From Flavobacterium anhuiense (GTDB taxonomy: Bacteria; Bacteroidota; Bacteroidia; Flavobacteriales; Flavobacteriaceae): a stretch of 64,000 nt of DNA. Positions 8,812 to 17,796 of this stretch are shown here, one piece after another. Both the position numbers and the translations under genes were made by a program. The stretch is from NCBI RefSeq assembly GCF_900101855.1, contig NZ_FMVC01000010.1, positions 1 through 64,000 on the forward strand, in the 5' to 3' direction. Position 1 is the stretch's first letter; every line of letters starts with the position of its first letter. The notes under the pieces were generated by a model. The model saw only the letters and a list, made by a program, of their open reading frames with translations, searched no databases and had not been told where the DNA came from.

Positions 8812-9240
8812 TTACCTCAAATCCTTTTTAATAACTAAATATTTCAAGTCTGTTTTTCCAGCATTGCTAATTCCGTGTTCGGCATTTGGCGGACAATAAA
8901 AACTCGTATTCGGGCCTGCTGTAACGGTTTTTCCGTCAAGGAAGAATTCGGCGGTTCCCTCTAAAATGTAGAAGAATTCTTCTTCAGGATGGTGATGCGG
9001 CGCATGCGTGGATTTTCCAGGTTCGACAATACTCATTTTTAAAGTGTTTTCTTGAGTGAAATCTTTATTGGCAAACCAGTATTGGTAACCTACTTTGGTT
9101 TTGGTGGCTTTGTTGATATCAAAATGATTGACACAGTTTTCGATGGTGTATTGCGGAGTCTCTTTTTTAGTTTCCTGACAGAAGGTCTTTTGGAAAAATA
9201 AAACAGCGATTGTGGTTTGTAGGATAGTTAGCGTTTTCAT
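8812..9240 (-). CDS. Secreted cupin-domain protein
   Basis: 142 aa. MKTLTILQTTIAVLFFQKTF followed by C-Q is a probable signal peptide. The body is a single cupin barrel: motif 1 HAPHHHPEEEFFYILEG supplies the His/His/Glu metal ligands, motif 2 is PPNAEHGISN with the last His. Small single-domain cupins of this kind bind a divalent metal; substrate unknown. Stop codon abuts the convergent lipoprotein gene. Upstream (9241-9376) lies the divergent control region shared with the SMP-30 gene. Confidence 0.85.
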   Translation of the reverse strand: MKTLTILQTTIAVLFFQKTFCQETKKETPQYTIENCVNHFDINKATKTKVGYQYWFANKDFTQENTLKMSIVEPGKSTHAPHHHPEEEFFYILEGTAEFFLDGKTVTAGPNTSFYCPPNAEHGISNAGKTDLKYLVIKKDLR

Positions 9241-9376
9241 TTTTTTGTTGTAATGTTACGAAAAATGCTTTTGATAAACTGAAATTAAATAAAATTCTAA
9301 TTTCATTGCATTTAATATCAGAAATAAAAACTACTTTTAAAACCGCTTCAAAAGCAAGTTTTTAAACCTTTTTATA

Positions 9377-10300
9377 ATGAACCCACTCCAACTTAAAATA
9401 AAATCACACTTTTTATTTCTTATTACTTTAACTTTTACAAATTTTATATACGCTCAGTCATTAAAAGAAAAAAGCCATTCCATAATAGCAAAAGGCGCAG
9501 TTCTCACAAAACTATCAGACCAATTCAGTTTTACAGAAGGACCTGCTGCAGATAAAAAAGGAAATATTTATTTTACGGATCAGCCTAATAATAGAATCAT
9601 AAAATGGTCCGTTAATGGCAAACTTTCTGTTTTTATGGAAAATGCAGGAAGAGCTAATGGTTTGTATTTTGATCACACAGGCAATCTTTTGGCTTGTGCC
9701 GATGAAAAAAATGAACTTTGGAAAATAGATGAAAACAAAAATTATACTGTAATACTAAACAACTTCGAAGGAAAAAGGCTGAATGGCCCTAATGATCTTT
9801 GGGTTGACCCAAAAGGCGGCATCTATTTTACAGATCCTTTTTACCAAAGGGATTATTGGAAACATACCTCGAAAGAAATAGAGAAAGAATGCGTTTACTA
9901 TTTATCTCCTGATAAATCCAAAATTATTAACGTTGAGAATGATCTTGTAAAACCAAATGGCATTATTGGAACTTCAAACGGAAAAACGTTATACGTTGCG
10001 GATATAGCAGGAAACAAAACGTACTCTTATACAATTGAAAGCAATGGCTCTTTAAGTAAAAAAACGCTGTTTGCCGAATCGGGTTCAGATGGAATGACAA
10101 TAGACGAGTCAGGAAATATTTACTTATGCGGAAAAGGAGTTACCATATTCAATCCAAAAGGAGAAAAAATAGCTCATATTGATGTTCCTGAACCTTGGAC
10201 AGCTAATGTTTGTTTTGGAGGAAAAAAATTTAAAACATTATTTATTACTGCCAGCAAAAGTGTTTATACGATAGAAATGAATGTTCGCGGAATGAAATAA
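9377..10300 (+). CDS. SMP-30/gluconolactonase-like periplasmic protein
   Basis: 307 aa. N-terminal hydrophobic segment FLFLITLTFTNFIYAQ gives a signal peptide cleaved after YAQ, so the enzyme is exported. The beta-propeller carries family hallmarks: FTEGPAADKKGNIYFTD (metal-binding Glu), NGPNDLWVDPKGGIYFTDP, KPNGIIGTSNGKTLYVAD, and a final GSDGMTIDESGNIYL with the Asp ligand. The family hydrolyses sugar lactones or other esters with a divalent cation. Divergent from the secreted cupin gene, sharing a ~136-bp promoter region; a functional link is possible but unproven. Confidence 0.88.
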   Translation: MNPLQLKIKSHFLFLITLTFTNFIYAQSLKEKSHSIIAKGAVLTKLSDQFSFTEGPAADKKGNIYFTDQPNNRIIKWSVNGKLSVFMENAGRANGLYFDHTGNLLACADEKNELWKIDENKNYTVILNNFEGKRLNGPNDLWVDPKGGIYFTDPFYQRDYWKHTSKEIEKECVYYLSPDKSKIINVENDLVKPNGIIGTSNGKTLYVADIAGNKTYSYTIESNGSLSKKTLFAESGSDGMTIDESGNIYLCGKGVTIFNPKGEKIAHIDVPEPWTANVCFGGKKFKTLFITASKSVYTIEMNVRGMK

Positions 10301-10483
10301 TCGATAAATCATCGCTTTTTCAGATTAAAAAAACTTGAAAATCATCTAAATTTGACTCAAATTTAAGTTTGAATTTTGTTTTAAGCTAAATTTTACAAAG
10401 CACAAAAACTTTCGAAACACCTTATTTTACAAGTATTTTAGCACTCTCTATAATACAATAAGAAAATATTATGATAAAAATAT

Positions 10484-10537
10484 TTTGAAATTCGAAAATC
10501 CGCCATACATTTGCCTAACAGTGTTAAACGATTTAAT
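10484..10537 (+). promoter_or_regulatory. Promoter and operator 1 of the efflux tetR gene
   Basis: A Bacteroidota-type promoter: TTTG at 10484-10487, 18 bp, then TACATTTG at 10506-10513. Directly downstream, over the expected start of transcription, is the perfect palindrome TAACAGTGTTA (10516-10526) followed by ATTTAAT. The same operator pattern is repeated four times before the pump genes, indicating autoregulation by the TetR protein. Confidence 0.75.
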
Positions 10538-10548
10538 ACTTGAATACA

Positions 10549-11142
10549 ATGGCTAGCAAAGATCGAATTTTAAGACAAAAAGAAGAGACAAGAAATAATA
10601 TTCTTGGCGCTGCTTATGATATCGTAAAAGATGAAGGCTGGAATGGTTTGAGTATGCGTAAAATTGCCGACAGAATCGAATATACTGCTCCTATTATTTA
10701 TGAATATTTCTCGAATAAAGAAGCAATATTAGAAGAACTGACAGGCAAAGGTTTTATTAAACTGGCTAAAGAGTTGCAGACTGCGAAAGACAAGTTTGAA
10801 AAACCAGAAGATCAGTTAGAAGCCATGTGGATGACTTATTGGGATTTTGCTTTTACTAATACTGAAATGTATCAACTTATGTTTGGTGTTCAAATGACTT
10901 GCTGCGCACAGCGATGTTCGGCTCAGGAAGCACCTTACAAATTGTTTACTGGTGTCATTGCTGAAATTATGAAGGACAGCAATCCTAGTGAAGATATCAT
11001 AAAACAAAAATATTTTACTTTCTTTTCTGTTATTCATGGTTTAATCGCCATCAACATCATTAATAAAAGTGATATTTTAGAAACCATAAATGCTCAGATT
11101 TTGAAAGATGCTATTACTGGTATCATCAAATCTATACAATAA
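10549..11142 (+). CDS. TetR/AcrR family repressor of the efflux operon
   Basis: 197 aa from the ATG at 10549; a TTG nine bases upstream is in frame but less likely. N-terminal HTH: RNNILGAAYDIVKDEGWNGL with MRKIADRIEYTAPIIYEYFS, the standard TetR DNA-binding unit with the 'Y-x-Y-F' recognition helix. The C-terminal helical ligand domain includes a CCAQRC cluster (about residues 120-125), which could be redox-sensitive or only structural. Located just before a complete MFP-RND-OMF operon and flanked by TAACAnnGTTA palindromes, so it most likely represses both itself and the pump until a ligand binds. Confidence 0.85.
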   Translation: MASKDRILRQKEETRNNILGAAYDIVKDEGWNGLSMRKIADRIEYTAPIIYEYFSNKEAILEELTGKGFIKLAKELQTAKDKFEKPEDQLEAMWMTYWDFAFTNTEMYQLMFGVQMTCCAQRCSAQEAPYKLFTGVIAEIMKDSNPSEDIIKQKYFTFFSVIHGLIAINIINKSDILETINAQILKDAITGIIKSIQ

Positions 11143-11164
11143 AAAAAAATTTTTCAATTTTACT

Positions 11165-11378
11165 TAACAGTGTAAAATGATTTAAACGGGATAACATAAA
11201 ATCCTTTTTTTTATAACTTTCGCTTAACACTGTTAGAAAATTTAATAAAGGTAATAAAAGCTCTTTTTTTAGACTTTTACTTAACAACGTTAGATAATTT
11301 AATACTGATTTAAAATAGAATTGGAAAGGCTTACTGTATGGAAATTTGCGCACATTTACTTAACAACGTTAGATAATT
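11165..11378 (+). promoter_or_regulatory. Array of four TetR-type operators before the efflux operon
   Basis: Copies of TAACAnnGTTA (and near variants) start at 11165 (TAACAGTGTAA), 11225 (TAACACTGTTA), 11282 and 11361 (both TAACAACGTTA). Each is embedded in a longer conserved block, roughly cTTAACAnnGTTAgAtaATTTAAt. Spacing between starts is 60, 57 and 79 bp. A plausible promoter (TTGG at 11322, AAATTTG near 11342) lies just before the last copy, reproducing the promoter-operator order seen at tetR. The 319 bases between tetR and the pump contain nothing else. Confidence 0.7.
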
Positions 11379-11461
11379 TAATTCAATTAAATATGAATCC
11401 CGAGAATGCCAGAATACTAAAGAATTTTATCCGAGAAAATGTTCAACCAATTAAAACCACA

Positions 11462-12610
11462 ATGAAAATGAAAAATGTAATTATAACCAGTTTTATCCTG
11501 GCCTTAGTTTTAAGCAGCTGTGCCGACAAAAATCAGGCGCCTACTGCTCCACCCCCACCGGTTTTACCAGTATTGGCTATCACAAGTGCCAACACAACTA
11601 CTGACTCTGAATATCCTGCTTCAATACAAGGAACTGTTGATGTTGAAATTCGCCCACAAGTGAGCGGAAACCTTGACAGAATTTATGTAGACGAAGGCGC
11701 ATATGTAAACAAAGGACAAACTTTATTTAAAATCAATGAACGTCCGTATCGTGAGCAGTTAAACAATGCTTTGGCAAGTCTCCACGCAGCAGAAGCGGCT
11801 TTAATAAACGCTAATTTAGAAGTTGACAAATTGACTCCCTTAGTTCAGAACAAAGTAGTTTCTGATTATCAATTAAAAACAGCTAAAGCTTCTCAAAAAA
11901 TTGCTGCTGCCAATATCGAACAAGCAAAAGCAATGGTAGGTTCTGCTAAAATTAATTTAGGATATACCAACGTAACAGCTCCAGTTAGTGGATACATTGG
12001 AAGATTGCCTAAAAAACAAGGAAGTTTAGTTTCTGCAACAGATGTTGAACCTTTAACTACTTTATCAGACGTTCACGAAGTATTTGCTTATTTCTCGCTA
12101 GGTGAAACTGATTTCATCAACTTTAAAGAGCAATATGCAGGAAGTTCATTAGGCGATAAAATCAAAAAATTACCTCCAGTTACTTTGATTTTAGCTGATA
12201 ACAATGCTTACCCTCAAACTGGAAAAATCGATATGGTTGACGGTCAGTTTGATAAAACTACTGGTGCAATCACTATTAGAGCAACTTTCCCTAACAAAGG
12301 CGGCGTGTTACGTTCTGGAAACACAGGAAGAATCCGTTTAGGATTAAATCACGATGATGCGATTTTAGTTCCGCAATCGGCTACAGTAGAAATGCAGGAC
12401 AAAGTATTTGTTTTCACTGTAGGCAAAGACAACAAAGTAACTAAAATGCCTATAACTGTTGTAGGTAAAAGCGGCACTAATTATTTAATTAAAGAAGGTG
12501 TAAAAACCGGCGACCAAATCGTGTTAAGCGGTATTGACAAACTTCAGGACGGGCAAGCGATTCAGCCTGAAAAATCAACTAAAGTTGCCCAAGTAACTAA
12601 TCAAAAATAA
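11462..12610 (+). CDS. RND efflux periplasmic adaptor (MexA/AcrA-like)
   Basis: 382 aa from the ATG at 11462. The open frame extends further upstream but that part overlaps the last operator and does not resemble a protein, whereas MKMKNVIITSFILALVLSSC is a clean lipoprotein signal (Cys20). After a Pro-rich linker come the lipoyl half IRPQVSGNLDRIYVDEGAYV, an alpha-hairpin (~90-160), the second lipoyl half NVTAPVSGYIGRL, the beta-barrel (KLPPVTLILADNNAYPQTGK) and a membrane-proximal domain. The adaptor bridges the inner-membrane pump (12 bp downstream) and the outer-membrane channel. The gene is set behind four repressor sites. Confidence 0.9.
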   Translation: MKMKNVIITSFILALVLSSCADKNQAPTAPPPPVLPVLAITSANTTTDSEYPASIQGTVDVEIRPQVSGNLDRIYVDEGAYVNKGQTLFKINERPYREQLNNALASLHAAEAALINANLEVDKLTPLVQNKVVSDYQLKTAKASQKIAAANIEQAKAMVGSAKINLGYTNVTAPVSGYIGRLPKKQGSLVSATDVEPLTTLSDVHEVFAYFSLGETDFINFKEQYAGSSLGDKIKKLPPVTLILADNNAYPQTGKIDMVDGQFDKTTGAITIRATFPNKGGVLRSGNTGRIRLGLNHDDAILVPQSATVEMQDKVFVFTVGKDNKVTKMPITVVGKSGTNYLIKEGVKTGDQIVLSGIDKLQDGQAIQPEKSTKVAQVTNQK

Positions 12611-12622
12611 TTCTAAAACACA

Positions 12623-15600
12623 ATGTTCAAAATATTTATACAAAGACCTGTACTGGCAACCGTAATTTCCATTTTATTGGTAATTCTGGGAGTATTGGGT
12701 TTAACTAAACTGCCTTTACAACAGTTTCCTGATATTGCGCCTCCATCGGTTTTGGTAACGGCGGTATATCCAGGAGCCAACGCAGAAACGGTTTTACGTT
12801 CTGTGGCACCTTCTCTAGAAGAGTCTATAAATGGTGTAGAAAACATGACTTATATGAGTTCTACTGCCAGTAATGACGGTACTTTGGCTATTACGGTTTT
12901 CTTTAAACTGGGTACAGATGCCGATCAGGCTGCCGTAAACGTGCAAAACCGTGTGGCACAAGCAACAAGCCAATTGCCAGCCGAGGTTGTTCAGCAAGGT
13001 ATTATTACCGCTAAACAGCAAAACAGTTTCATCATGGCGATTGGTATGTATACTGACGATGAAGCAAAATACGATCAAACCTTTGTTGCCAACTATGCAC
13101 AAATTAATATCATTCCGGAATTAAAACGTATTCCAGGTGTAGGTTCTGCCAGTATTTTTGGTGGTGTAAAAGATTACTCTATGCGTGTTTGGCTGAATCC
13201 AACACAGATGTCAGCTTATAAAGTAACACCAAGCGAAGTTATGGGCGCTATTCAGGACAAAAGTTTGGAAGCGGCTCCAGGTAAATTTGGAGAGCGAAGC
13301 AAAGAGGTTTTTGAATACGTTATTAAATACAAAGGAAAATTAACCAAACCAGAAGATTATGAAAATATTGCTATACGTTCTAATGCAGATGGCTCAGTAC
13401 TTCGCTTAAAAGATGTAGCGAGAGTTGAACTTGGAGCTTACTCTTACAACAGTTTAACTCGTTTAAATGGTAAAAAAGGAATTGTAATTGGGGTTATCCA
13501 ATTAGCTGGATCCAACTCAAATGATATTCAGATTGCCATTAACAAAATGATGGAAAAAGCTTCTAAAGATTTTCCAAAAGGCATTAAACACAATATTTTC
13601 TATAGTACAAAAGTATCTTTAGACCAATCTATCGAACAGGTTGAACATACCTTAATTGAAGCTTTCATTTTAGTATTCATTGTGGTATTTATCTTCCTGC
13701 AAGACTTTAGATCAACATTAATCCCGGCTATTGCTGTACCTGTAGCAATTTTAGGAACGTTCTTCTTCATGCAGTTATTCGGATTTTCGATCAACCTTTT
13801 AACACTTTTCGCCTTAATTCTGGCGATTGGTATTGTGGTCGATGATGCCATCGTGGTAGTCGAAGCGGTGCATGCGAAAATGGAGCACAAACGTTTGTCT
13901 CCGAAAATCGCCACCCATGAAGCAATGCACGAAATAACGGGTGCTATTATCTCGATTACGCTGGTAATGGCTGCTGTATTCCTGCCGGTTGGTTTTATGG
14001 AAGGCTCAACAGGAGTATTCTATCGTCAGTTTGCCTTTACAATGGCAATTGCAATTGTAATTTCGGCTGTAAATGCCTTAACATTGAGTCCAGCGCTTGC
14101 TGCATTATTCTTAAAAGATAATCACGGAGCACACGATCACAATGAACCTTATCAGAAAAAAGGATTTAAAGAAAAATTCTTCAGTGCTTTCAACAGCAGT
14201 TTTGAATCGCTTACCAATCGTTACGTTGGCGGAATTAAATTCTTAATCAGAAGAAAATGGTTGAGTTTAGGCGGATTAGCTTTAATTACTTTGGCAACAG
14301 TAGTGATGGTAAAAACAACTCCTTCTGGGTTTATTCCAACAGAAGATCAAGGATTTATTGCGATTGCAGTAAATACGCCATCTGGAACGTCATTAGACGG
14401 AACTCAAAAAGTAATGACAGAAGCTGAGAATACTTTAAAAGCACTAGACGCTTCTCGATTTGTAACCGCAATTTCAGGTTTCAACTTGCTGACTAACTCT
14501 ACGAGCCCATCTTCTGCAGTAGTTTTCGTATTGCTTAAACCAAACGAAGAACGTGGAGAAATAAAAAATATTGACGAAATCATGAATCAGGTTCGTGGTA
14601 AACTGGGATCTATTTCTGGAGGAAGTTTCTTCGTATTCAGTTTCCCAACCGTTCCAGGATTTAGCAACGTTGAAGCATTGGATTTAGTGCTGCAAGATAA
14701 AACAGGAGGAAAACTGGATAAATTCAGTGGAGTTTCTCAGAATTTTATCGGAGAATTAATGAAACGTCCTGAGATTGCCGTTGCCTTTACCTCTTTCAAA
14801 GCCGATTATCCACAATTGCAATTGGAAGTTAACGACGAAAAAGCAAATCAATTGGGTGTTAATGTAAAAGACATTTTACAAACAATGCAAGCGTACTTTG
14901 GTAGCGCACAAGCATCTGACTTTAACCGATTTGGTAAATATTACCGTGTAGTGGTTCAGGCAGATATTGAAGACAGAGCCGATCCGACTTCAATTGACAG
15001 AGTTTTTGTAAAAAACAAAACAGGCGAAATGGTGCCGATAAATACTTTAGTAAAACTGACTCGTATTTATGGTTCTGAAACCGCTTCTAGATATAATTTG
15101 TTTAACTCAATTTCAATTAATGCGATTCCGAAACCAGGATTTAGTTCAGGAGATGCCATTAAAGCTATTGAAGAAGTAGCAGCACAACAATTGCCTGCAG
15201 GTTACGGGTTTGAATTCTCGGGCCAAACGCGTGAGGAGATTTCGTCAGGAGGACAATCGGCAACTATATTCTTACTGTGTTTGATATTCGTTTATTTCTT
15301 ACTTGCTGCACAGTACGAAAGTTACATTTTGCCTTTGGCAGTAATCTTGTCAATTCCTGCAGGTATTTTTGGAGTATTCGCTGCTATTGGTTTAACAGGA
15401 ATTCAAAACAACATTTACGTACAAGTTGCTCTTGTCATGCTGATCGGGCTTCTCGCTAAAAATGCCATTTTGATTGTGGAGTTTGCAGCACAGCGAAGAA
15501 GATCAGGACAAGGATTAGTAGCAGCTTCAATTATGGCAGCAAAATTACGTTTGCGACCAATTATCATGACGTCTCTTGCTTTTGTGGTGGGATTAATACC

Positions 15601-15787
15601 AATGATGAGTGCCAAAGGTCCATCAGCACAAGGTAACCACTCCATCAGTATCGGGGCAGCTGGAGGGATGCTTTCAGGAGTAATTCTAGGTTTGTTCATC
15701 ATCCCTGTCTTATTCATCATTTTCCAGCATTTACAAGAAAAAGTGAGCGGAAAACCAATCGCTGTAATTCATAACGAAGAAAAATAA
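12623..15787 (+). CDS. RND multidrug efflux pump, HAE1 family (AcrB/MexB-like)
   Basis: 1,054 aa, full family length. Starts MFKIFIQRPVLATVISILLV, the typical TM1. The TM4 proton-relay pair is intact in LAIGIVVDDAIVVVEAV, and the TM10 Lys is present in LIGLLAKNAILIVEFAAQ. Two large periplasmic porter/docking segments and the closing RPIIMTSLAFVVGLIPMM helix match the family. Works as a proton-driven trimer exporting amphiphilic drugs, bile-salt-like compounds or solvents through the adaptor and the TolC-like channel. Second gene of the operon, 12 bp after the adaptor. Confidence 0.95.
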   Translation: MFKIFIQRPVLATVISILLVILGVLGLTKLPLQQFPDIAPPSVLVTAVYPGANAETVLRSVAPSLEESINGVENMTYMSSTASNDGTLAITVFFKLGTDADQAAVNVQNRVAQATSQLPAEVVQQGIITAKQQNSFIMAIGMYTDDEAKYDQTFVANYAQINIIPELKRIPGVGSASIFGGVKDYSMRVWLNPTQMSAYKVTPSEVMGAIQDKSLEAAPGKFGERSKEVFEYVIKYKGKLTKPEDYENIAIRSNADGSVLRLKDVARVELGAYSYNSLTRLNGKKGIVIGVIQLAGSNSNDIQIAINKMMEKASKDFPKGIKHNIFYSTKVSLDQSIEQVEHTLIEAFILVFIVVFIFLQDFRSTLIPAIAVPVAILGTFFFMQLFGFSINLLTLFALILAIGIVVDDAIVVVEAVHAKMEHKRLSPKIATHEAMHEITGAIISITLVMAAVFLPVGFMEGSTGVFYRQFAFTMAIAIVISAVNALTLSPALAALFLKDNHGAHDHNEPYQKKGFKEKFFSAFNSSFESLTNRYVGGIKFLIRRKWLSLGGLALITLATVVMVKTTPSGFIPTEDQGFIAIAVNTPSGTSLDGTQKVMTEAENTLKALDASRFVTAISGFNLLTNSTSPSSAVVFVLLKPNEERGEIKNIDEIMNQVRGKLGSISGGSFFVFSFPTVPGFSNVEALDLVLQDKTGGKLDKFSGVSQNFIGELMKRPEIAVAFTSFKADYPQLQLEVNDEKANQLGVNVKDILQTMQAYFGSAQASDFNRFGKYYRVVVQADIEDRADPTSIDRVFVKNKTGEMVPINTLVKLTRIYGSETASRYNLFNSISINAIPKPGFSSGDAIKAIEEVAAQQLPAGYGFEFSGQTREEISSGGQSATIFLLCLIFVYFLLAAQYESYILPLAVILSIPAGIFGVFAAIGLTGIQNNIYVQVALVMLIGLLAKNAILIVEFAAQRRRSGQGLVAASIMAAKLRLRPIIMTSLAFVVGLIPMMSAKGPSAQGNHSISIGAAGGMLSGVILGLFIIPVLFIIFQHLQEKVSGKPIAVIHNEEK

Positions 15788-15790
15788 TAA

Positions 15791-15904
15791 ATGGAAAACT
15801 ATATCACAACCATACTTGTCGCCATCATATTTGGCATCGGATATATATCGTACAGAATCTCTAGAGATCTTGAAACTAGAAAAGATACTTGTACAGAAAT
15901 TTAA
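15791..15904 (+). CDS. 37-aa single-pass membrane microprotein
   Basis: ATG three bases after the pump stop codon; encodes MENYITTILVAIIFGIGYIS followed by YRISRDLETRKDTCTEI. One membrane helix (~residues 5-20) and a charged tail. The tight spacing implies co-translation with the pump. Small single-helix proteins such as AcrZ bind RND pumps in enterobacteria; this one has no visible similarity to AcrZ, so a pump-accessory role is only suggested by location. It could also be a decaying remnant. Confidence 0.4.
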   Translation: MENYITTILVAIIFGIGYISYRISRDLETRKDTCTEI

Positions 15905-15934
15905 TCTGCTAGTGAGATTTAAAAAAATATATTT

Positions 15935-16073
15935 TAACACATAGAGACATAGAATTGTATGTCTAAAAGAGAGATTAGAAGAAACTAGTTTCAACACATA
16001 GCAAAACTATGTGCATTTAAAACAAGTGAAACGCCTTTCTAGAGCCTCAAAAAACTATGTCTCTATGTGTTGA
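15935..16073. repeat. Dispersed palindromic repeat family A, copy 1
   Basis: Outer inverted repeat TAACACATAGAGACATAG ... CTATGTCTCTATGTGTTGA, inner inverted repeat CAACACATAG..CTATGTG, and the conserved single-strand motif AGTGAAACGCCTTTC near 16024-16038. The same architecture occurs at 43138, 53041 and 55991. It separates the pump gene from the outer-membrane factor gene inside one operon, so the element is probably transcribed here. An ATG within its right arm (16067) opens the outer-membrane-factor frame but is not the real start. Confidence 0.85.
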
Positions 16074-16114
16074 AAAGAATAAACCCAACGGGTAGAAATT
16101 TAATAAAAAGACTA

Positions 16115-17533
16115 ATGAAAAATCATATAACCAAAATCGTGACCTTCGCCATTCTGATCACGACTTTAATATCCTGTAAAGTCTCTAAGGATATTGAAAC
16201 TCCAAAAGATGCATTTCCTGAGAATTTCAGGAATGCATCGGTTTCGAGTGATACAACCAGTATTGCCGATGTGGAGTGGAAAAATTTCTTTACAGAAAAA
16301 GATATTATCAAATTAATTGACAGTGCCGTTGCCAGAAACAACGACCTTCAGATTGCCGAAAAGAACATCGAAATTGCACAATACCGTTTTACACAGTCAA
16401 AATGGGGAAATGTGCCTCAAGTTAACTTATTCGTTAATGCCAGTACAAGCAATCCGTCAGACAATAGTTTTACAGGATTAAACTTAAATCAGGCCATTGG
16501 CGCCAAACATATTGACGACTATTCTGCTGGAGCTTCTCTTTCTTGGGAAGCTGATATTTGGGGAAAGATCAGAAACCAAAAGAAAGGGGCTTACGCAGGA
16601 TATCTTCAATCTGAAGAAGTAAAAAAAGCATTGCAGACCAATATTGTGGCTAATGTTTCTAGAGGATATTATAATCTTTTGATGTTAGACGCACAATTGG
16701 ATATTGCCAGACAAAACCTTCGTTTAAATGATAGTACAACGAATATTATCAAATTAAAATACGATGCTGGTCAGGTAACCAATTTAGCGATTCAACAATC
16801 GGAAGCACAGAAATTAAACTCAGCACAATTGATTCCATTATTGGAACAAAACATTGCGATTCAGGAAAATGTTTTGAGTGTGTTAACTGGCTCTTTTCCG
16901 AATTCAAAAGAAAGATCCGTTAAGTTAAGCGCACTAGAAGTGAAACACAATACAGCAATTGGAATTCCTTCTGCCGTAGTGAGCAGAAGACCTGATGTAA
17001 AAAGTGCAGAATTGGCTCTTAAAGTCGCCAACGCAAATGTCGGTATCACGAAAGCGGATTTATACCCAGCTCTCAGAATTACGGCTCAAGGCGGCGTAAA
17101 CTCTTTTGAAACCAGCAATTGGTTCAACATTCCGGCTTCTTTATTCGGAACTGTTGCAGGAGGTTTAACACAACCGCTTTTGAATAACAAAAGACTTAAA
17201 ACGCAATATAATATTGCTTTAGCAGAAAGAGAAAAAGCCGTTTTAGCTTTTAGACAATCGGTTTTGGTTGCGGTAAGCGAAGTTTCTGATGCTTTGGTTA
17301 AAGTAGAAAAATTACAGCAGCAAGAAACTTTCTTGAAAGAAAAAGTAAAAACATTACAGCAGGCTATTAAAAATGCAAATCTTTTGTTCAAAAATGGTTT
17401 GGCAGAATATCTTGAAGTTTTAACAGCTCAAGCGAATCTTTTGCAAAGCGAATTGGAACTTGCTGATATTAAAAGACAACAGCTTACAGCCAATACAGAT
17501 TTATACCGCGCTTTAGGCGGAGGCTGGAAATAA
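16115..17533 (+). CDS. Outer-membrane efflux channel, NodT/TolC-like lipoprotein
   Basis: 472 aa from ATG 16115; the frame opens at 16067 inside a repeat element, but MKNHITKIVTFAILITTLIS-C is the clear lipoprotein signal. The protein shows the duplicated OMF layout: helices and strands such as LIDSAVARNNDLQIAEKNIE and YSAGASLSWEADIWGKIRNQ in the first half, RRPDVKSAELALKVANANVG and TQPLLNNKRLKTQYNIALAE in the second. It forms the trimeric channel completing the efflux system. About 330 bases, with a microprotein and a repeat element, separate it from the pump. Confidence 0.92.
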   Translation: MKNHITKIVTFAILITTLISCKVSKDIETPKDAFPENFRNASVSSDTTSIADVEWKNFFTEKDIIKLIDSAVARNNDLQIAEKNIEIAQYRFTQSKWGNVPQVNLFVNASTSNPSDNSFTGLNLNQAIGAKHIDDYSAGASLSWEADIWGKIRNQKKGAYAGYLQSEEVKKALQTNIVANVSRGYYNLLMLDAQLDIARQNLRLNDSTTNIIKLKYDAGQVTNLAIQQSEAQKLNSAQLIPLLEQNIAIQENVLSVLTGSFPNSKERSVKLSALEVKHNTAIGIPSAVVSRRPDVKSAELALKVANANVGITKADLYPALRITAQGGVNSFETSNWFNIPASLFGTVAGGLTQPLLNNKRLKTQYNIALAEREKAVLAFRQSVLVAVSEVSDALVKVEKLQQQETFLKEKVKTLQQAIKNANLLFKNGLAEYLEVLTAQANLLQSELELADIKRQQLTANTDLYRALGGGWK

Positions 17534-17652
17534 TACCTCGTTACATTACCCGTTAATTATTTATTTTTTGAGATGAAAACGCTGTGGAACTTAGGTTTCA
17601 TGGCGTTTTTTACGTTTTGCCGCAAAGGCGCTAGGACGCGAAGTTTTTTTGT

Positions 17653-17738
17653 TTGCCACGAATTTCACTAATTTTTACTAATTTCTTTTCTCTCTAATTA
17701 TAAAAATAATTCGCGAAAATTCGTGAAATTCGTGGCAA
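17653..17738. repeat. Intergenic inverted repeat, family B copy
   Basis: Perfect 16-bp arms TTGCCACGAATTTCAC (17653-17668) and GTGAAATTCGTGGCAA (17723-17738) around a 54-base AT-rich loop. A related element with 19-bp arms is at 51661-51759 (shared core GCCACGAATT). It follows the outer-membrane factor gene and may act as terminator or RNA stabiliser. Confidence 0.8.
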
Positions 17739-17756
17739 TAAACTTTATGCCTTAGT

Positions 17757-17772
17757 CCCGATAGCTATCGGG
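17757..17772. repeat. 16-bp perfect palindrome CCCGATAGCTATCGGG
   Basis: Self-complementary without a spacer. The identical 16-mer occurs at 43200-43215, there inserted in the middle of a family A repeat, and a related AGCTATCGGG lies in the terminator at 39687-39716. It immediately precedes the regulator gene at 17797. Confidence 0.8.
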
Positions 17773-17796
17773 ATTGTGGCAAAAACAAAACAATCT

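Noticed and set aside
11165-11371. CRISPR-like array
   Set aside because: Only four imperfect ~25-bp repeats with AT-rich, variable spacers, and the same motif is at tetR; operators explain them better. No cas genes seen.
11321-11461. Upstream extension of the adaptor frame (46 extra residues)
   Set aside because: It covers an operator and promoter, and a lipoprotein signal starts exactly at 11462.
16067-16114. Start of the outer-membrane factor at 16067
   Set aside because: This ATG belongs to the right arm of a dispersed repeat; the lipoprotein signal starts at 16115.
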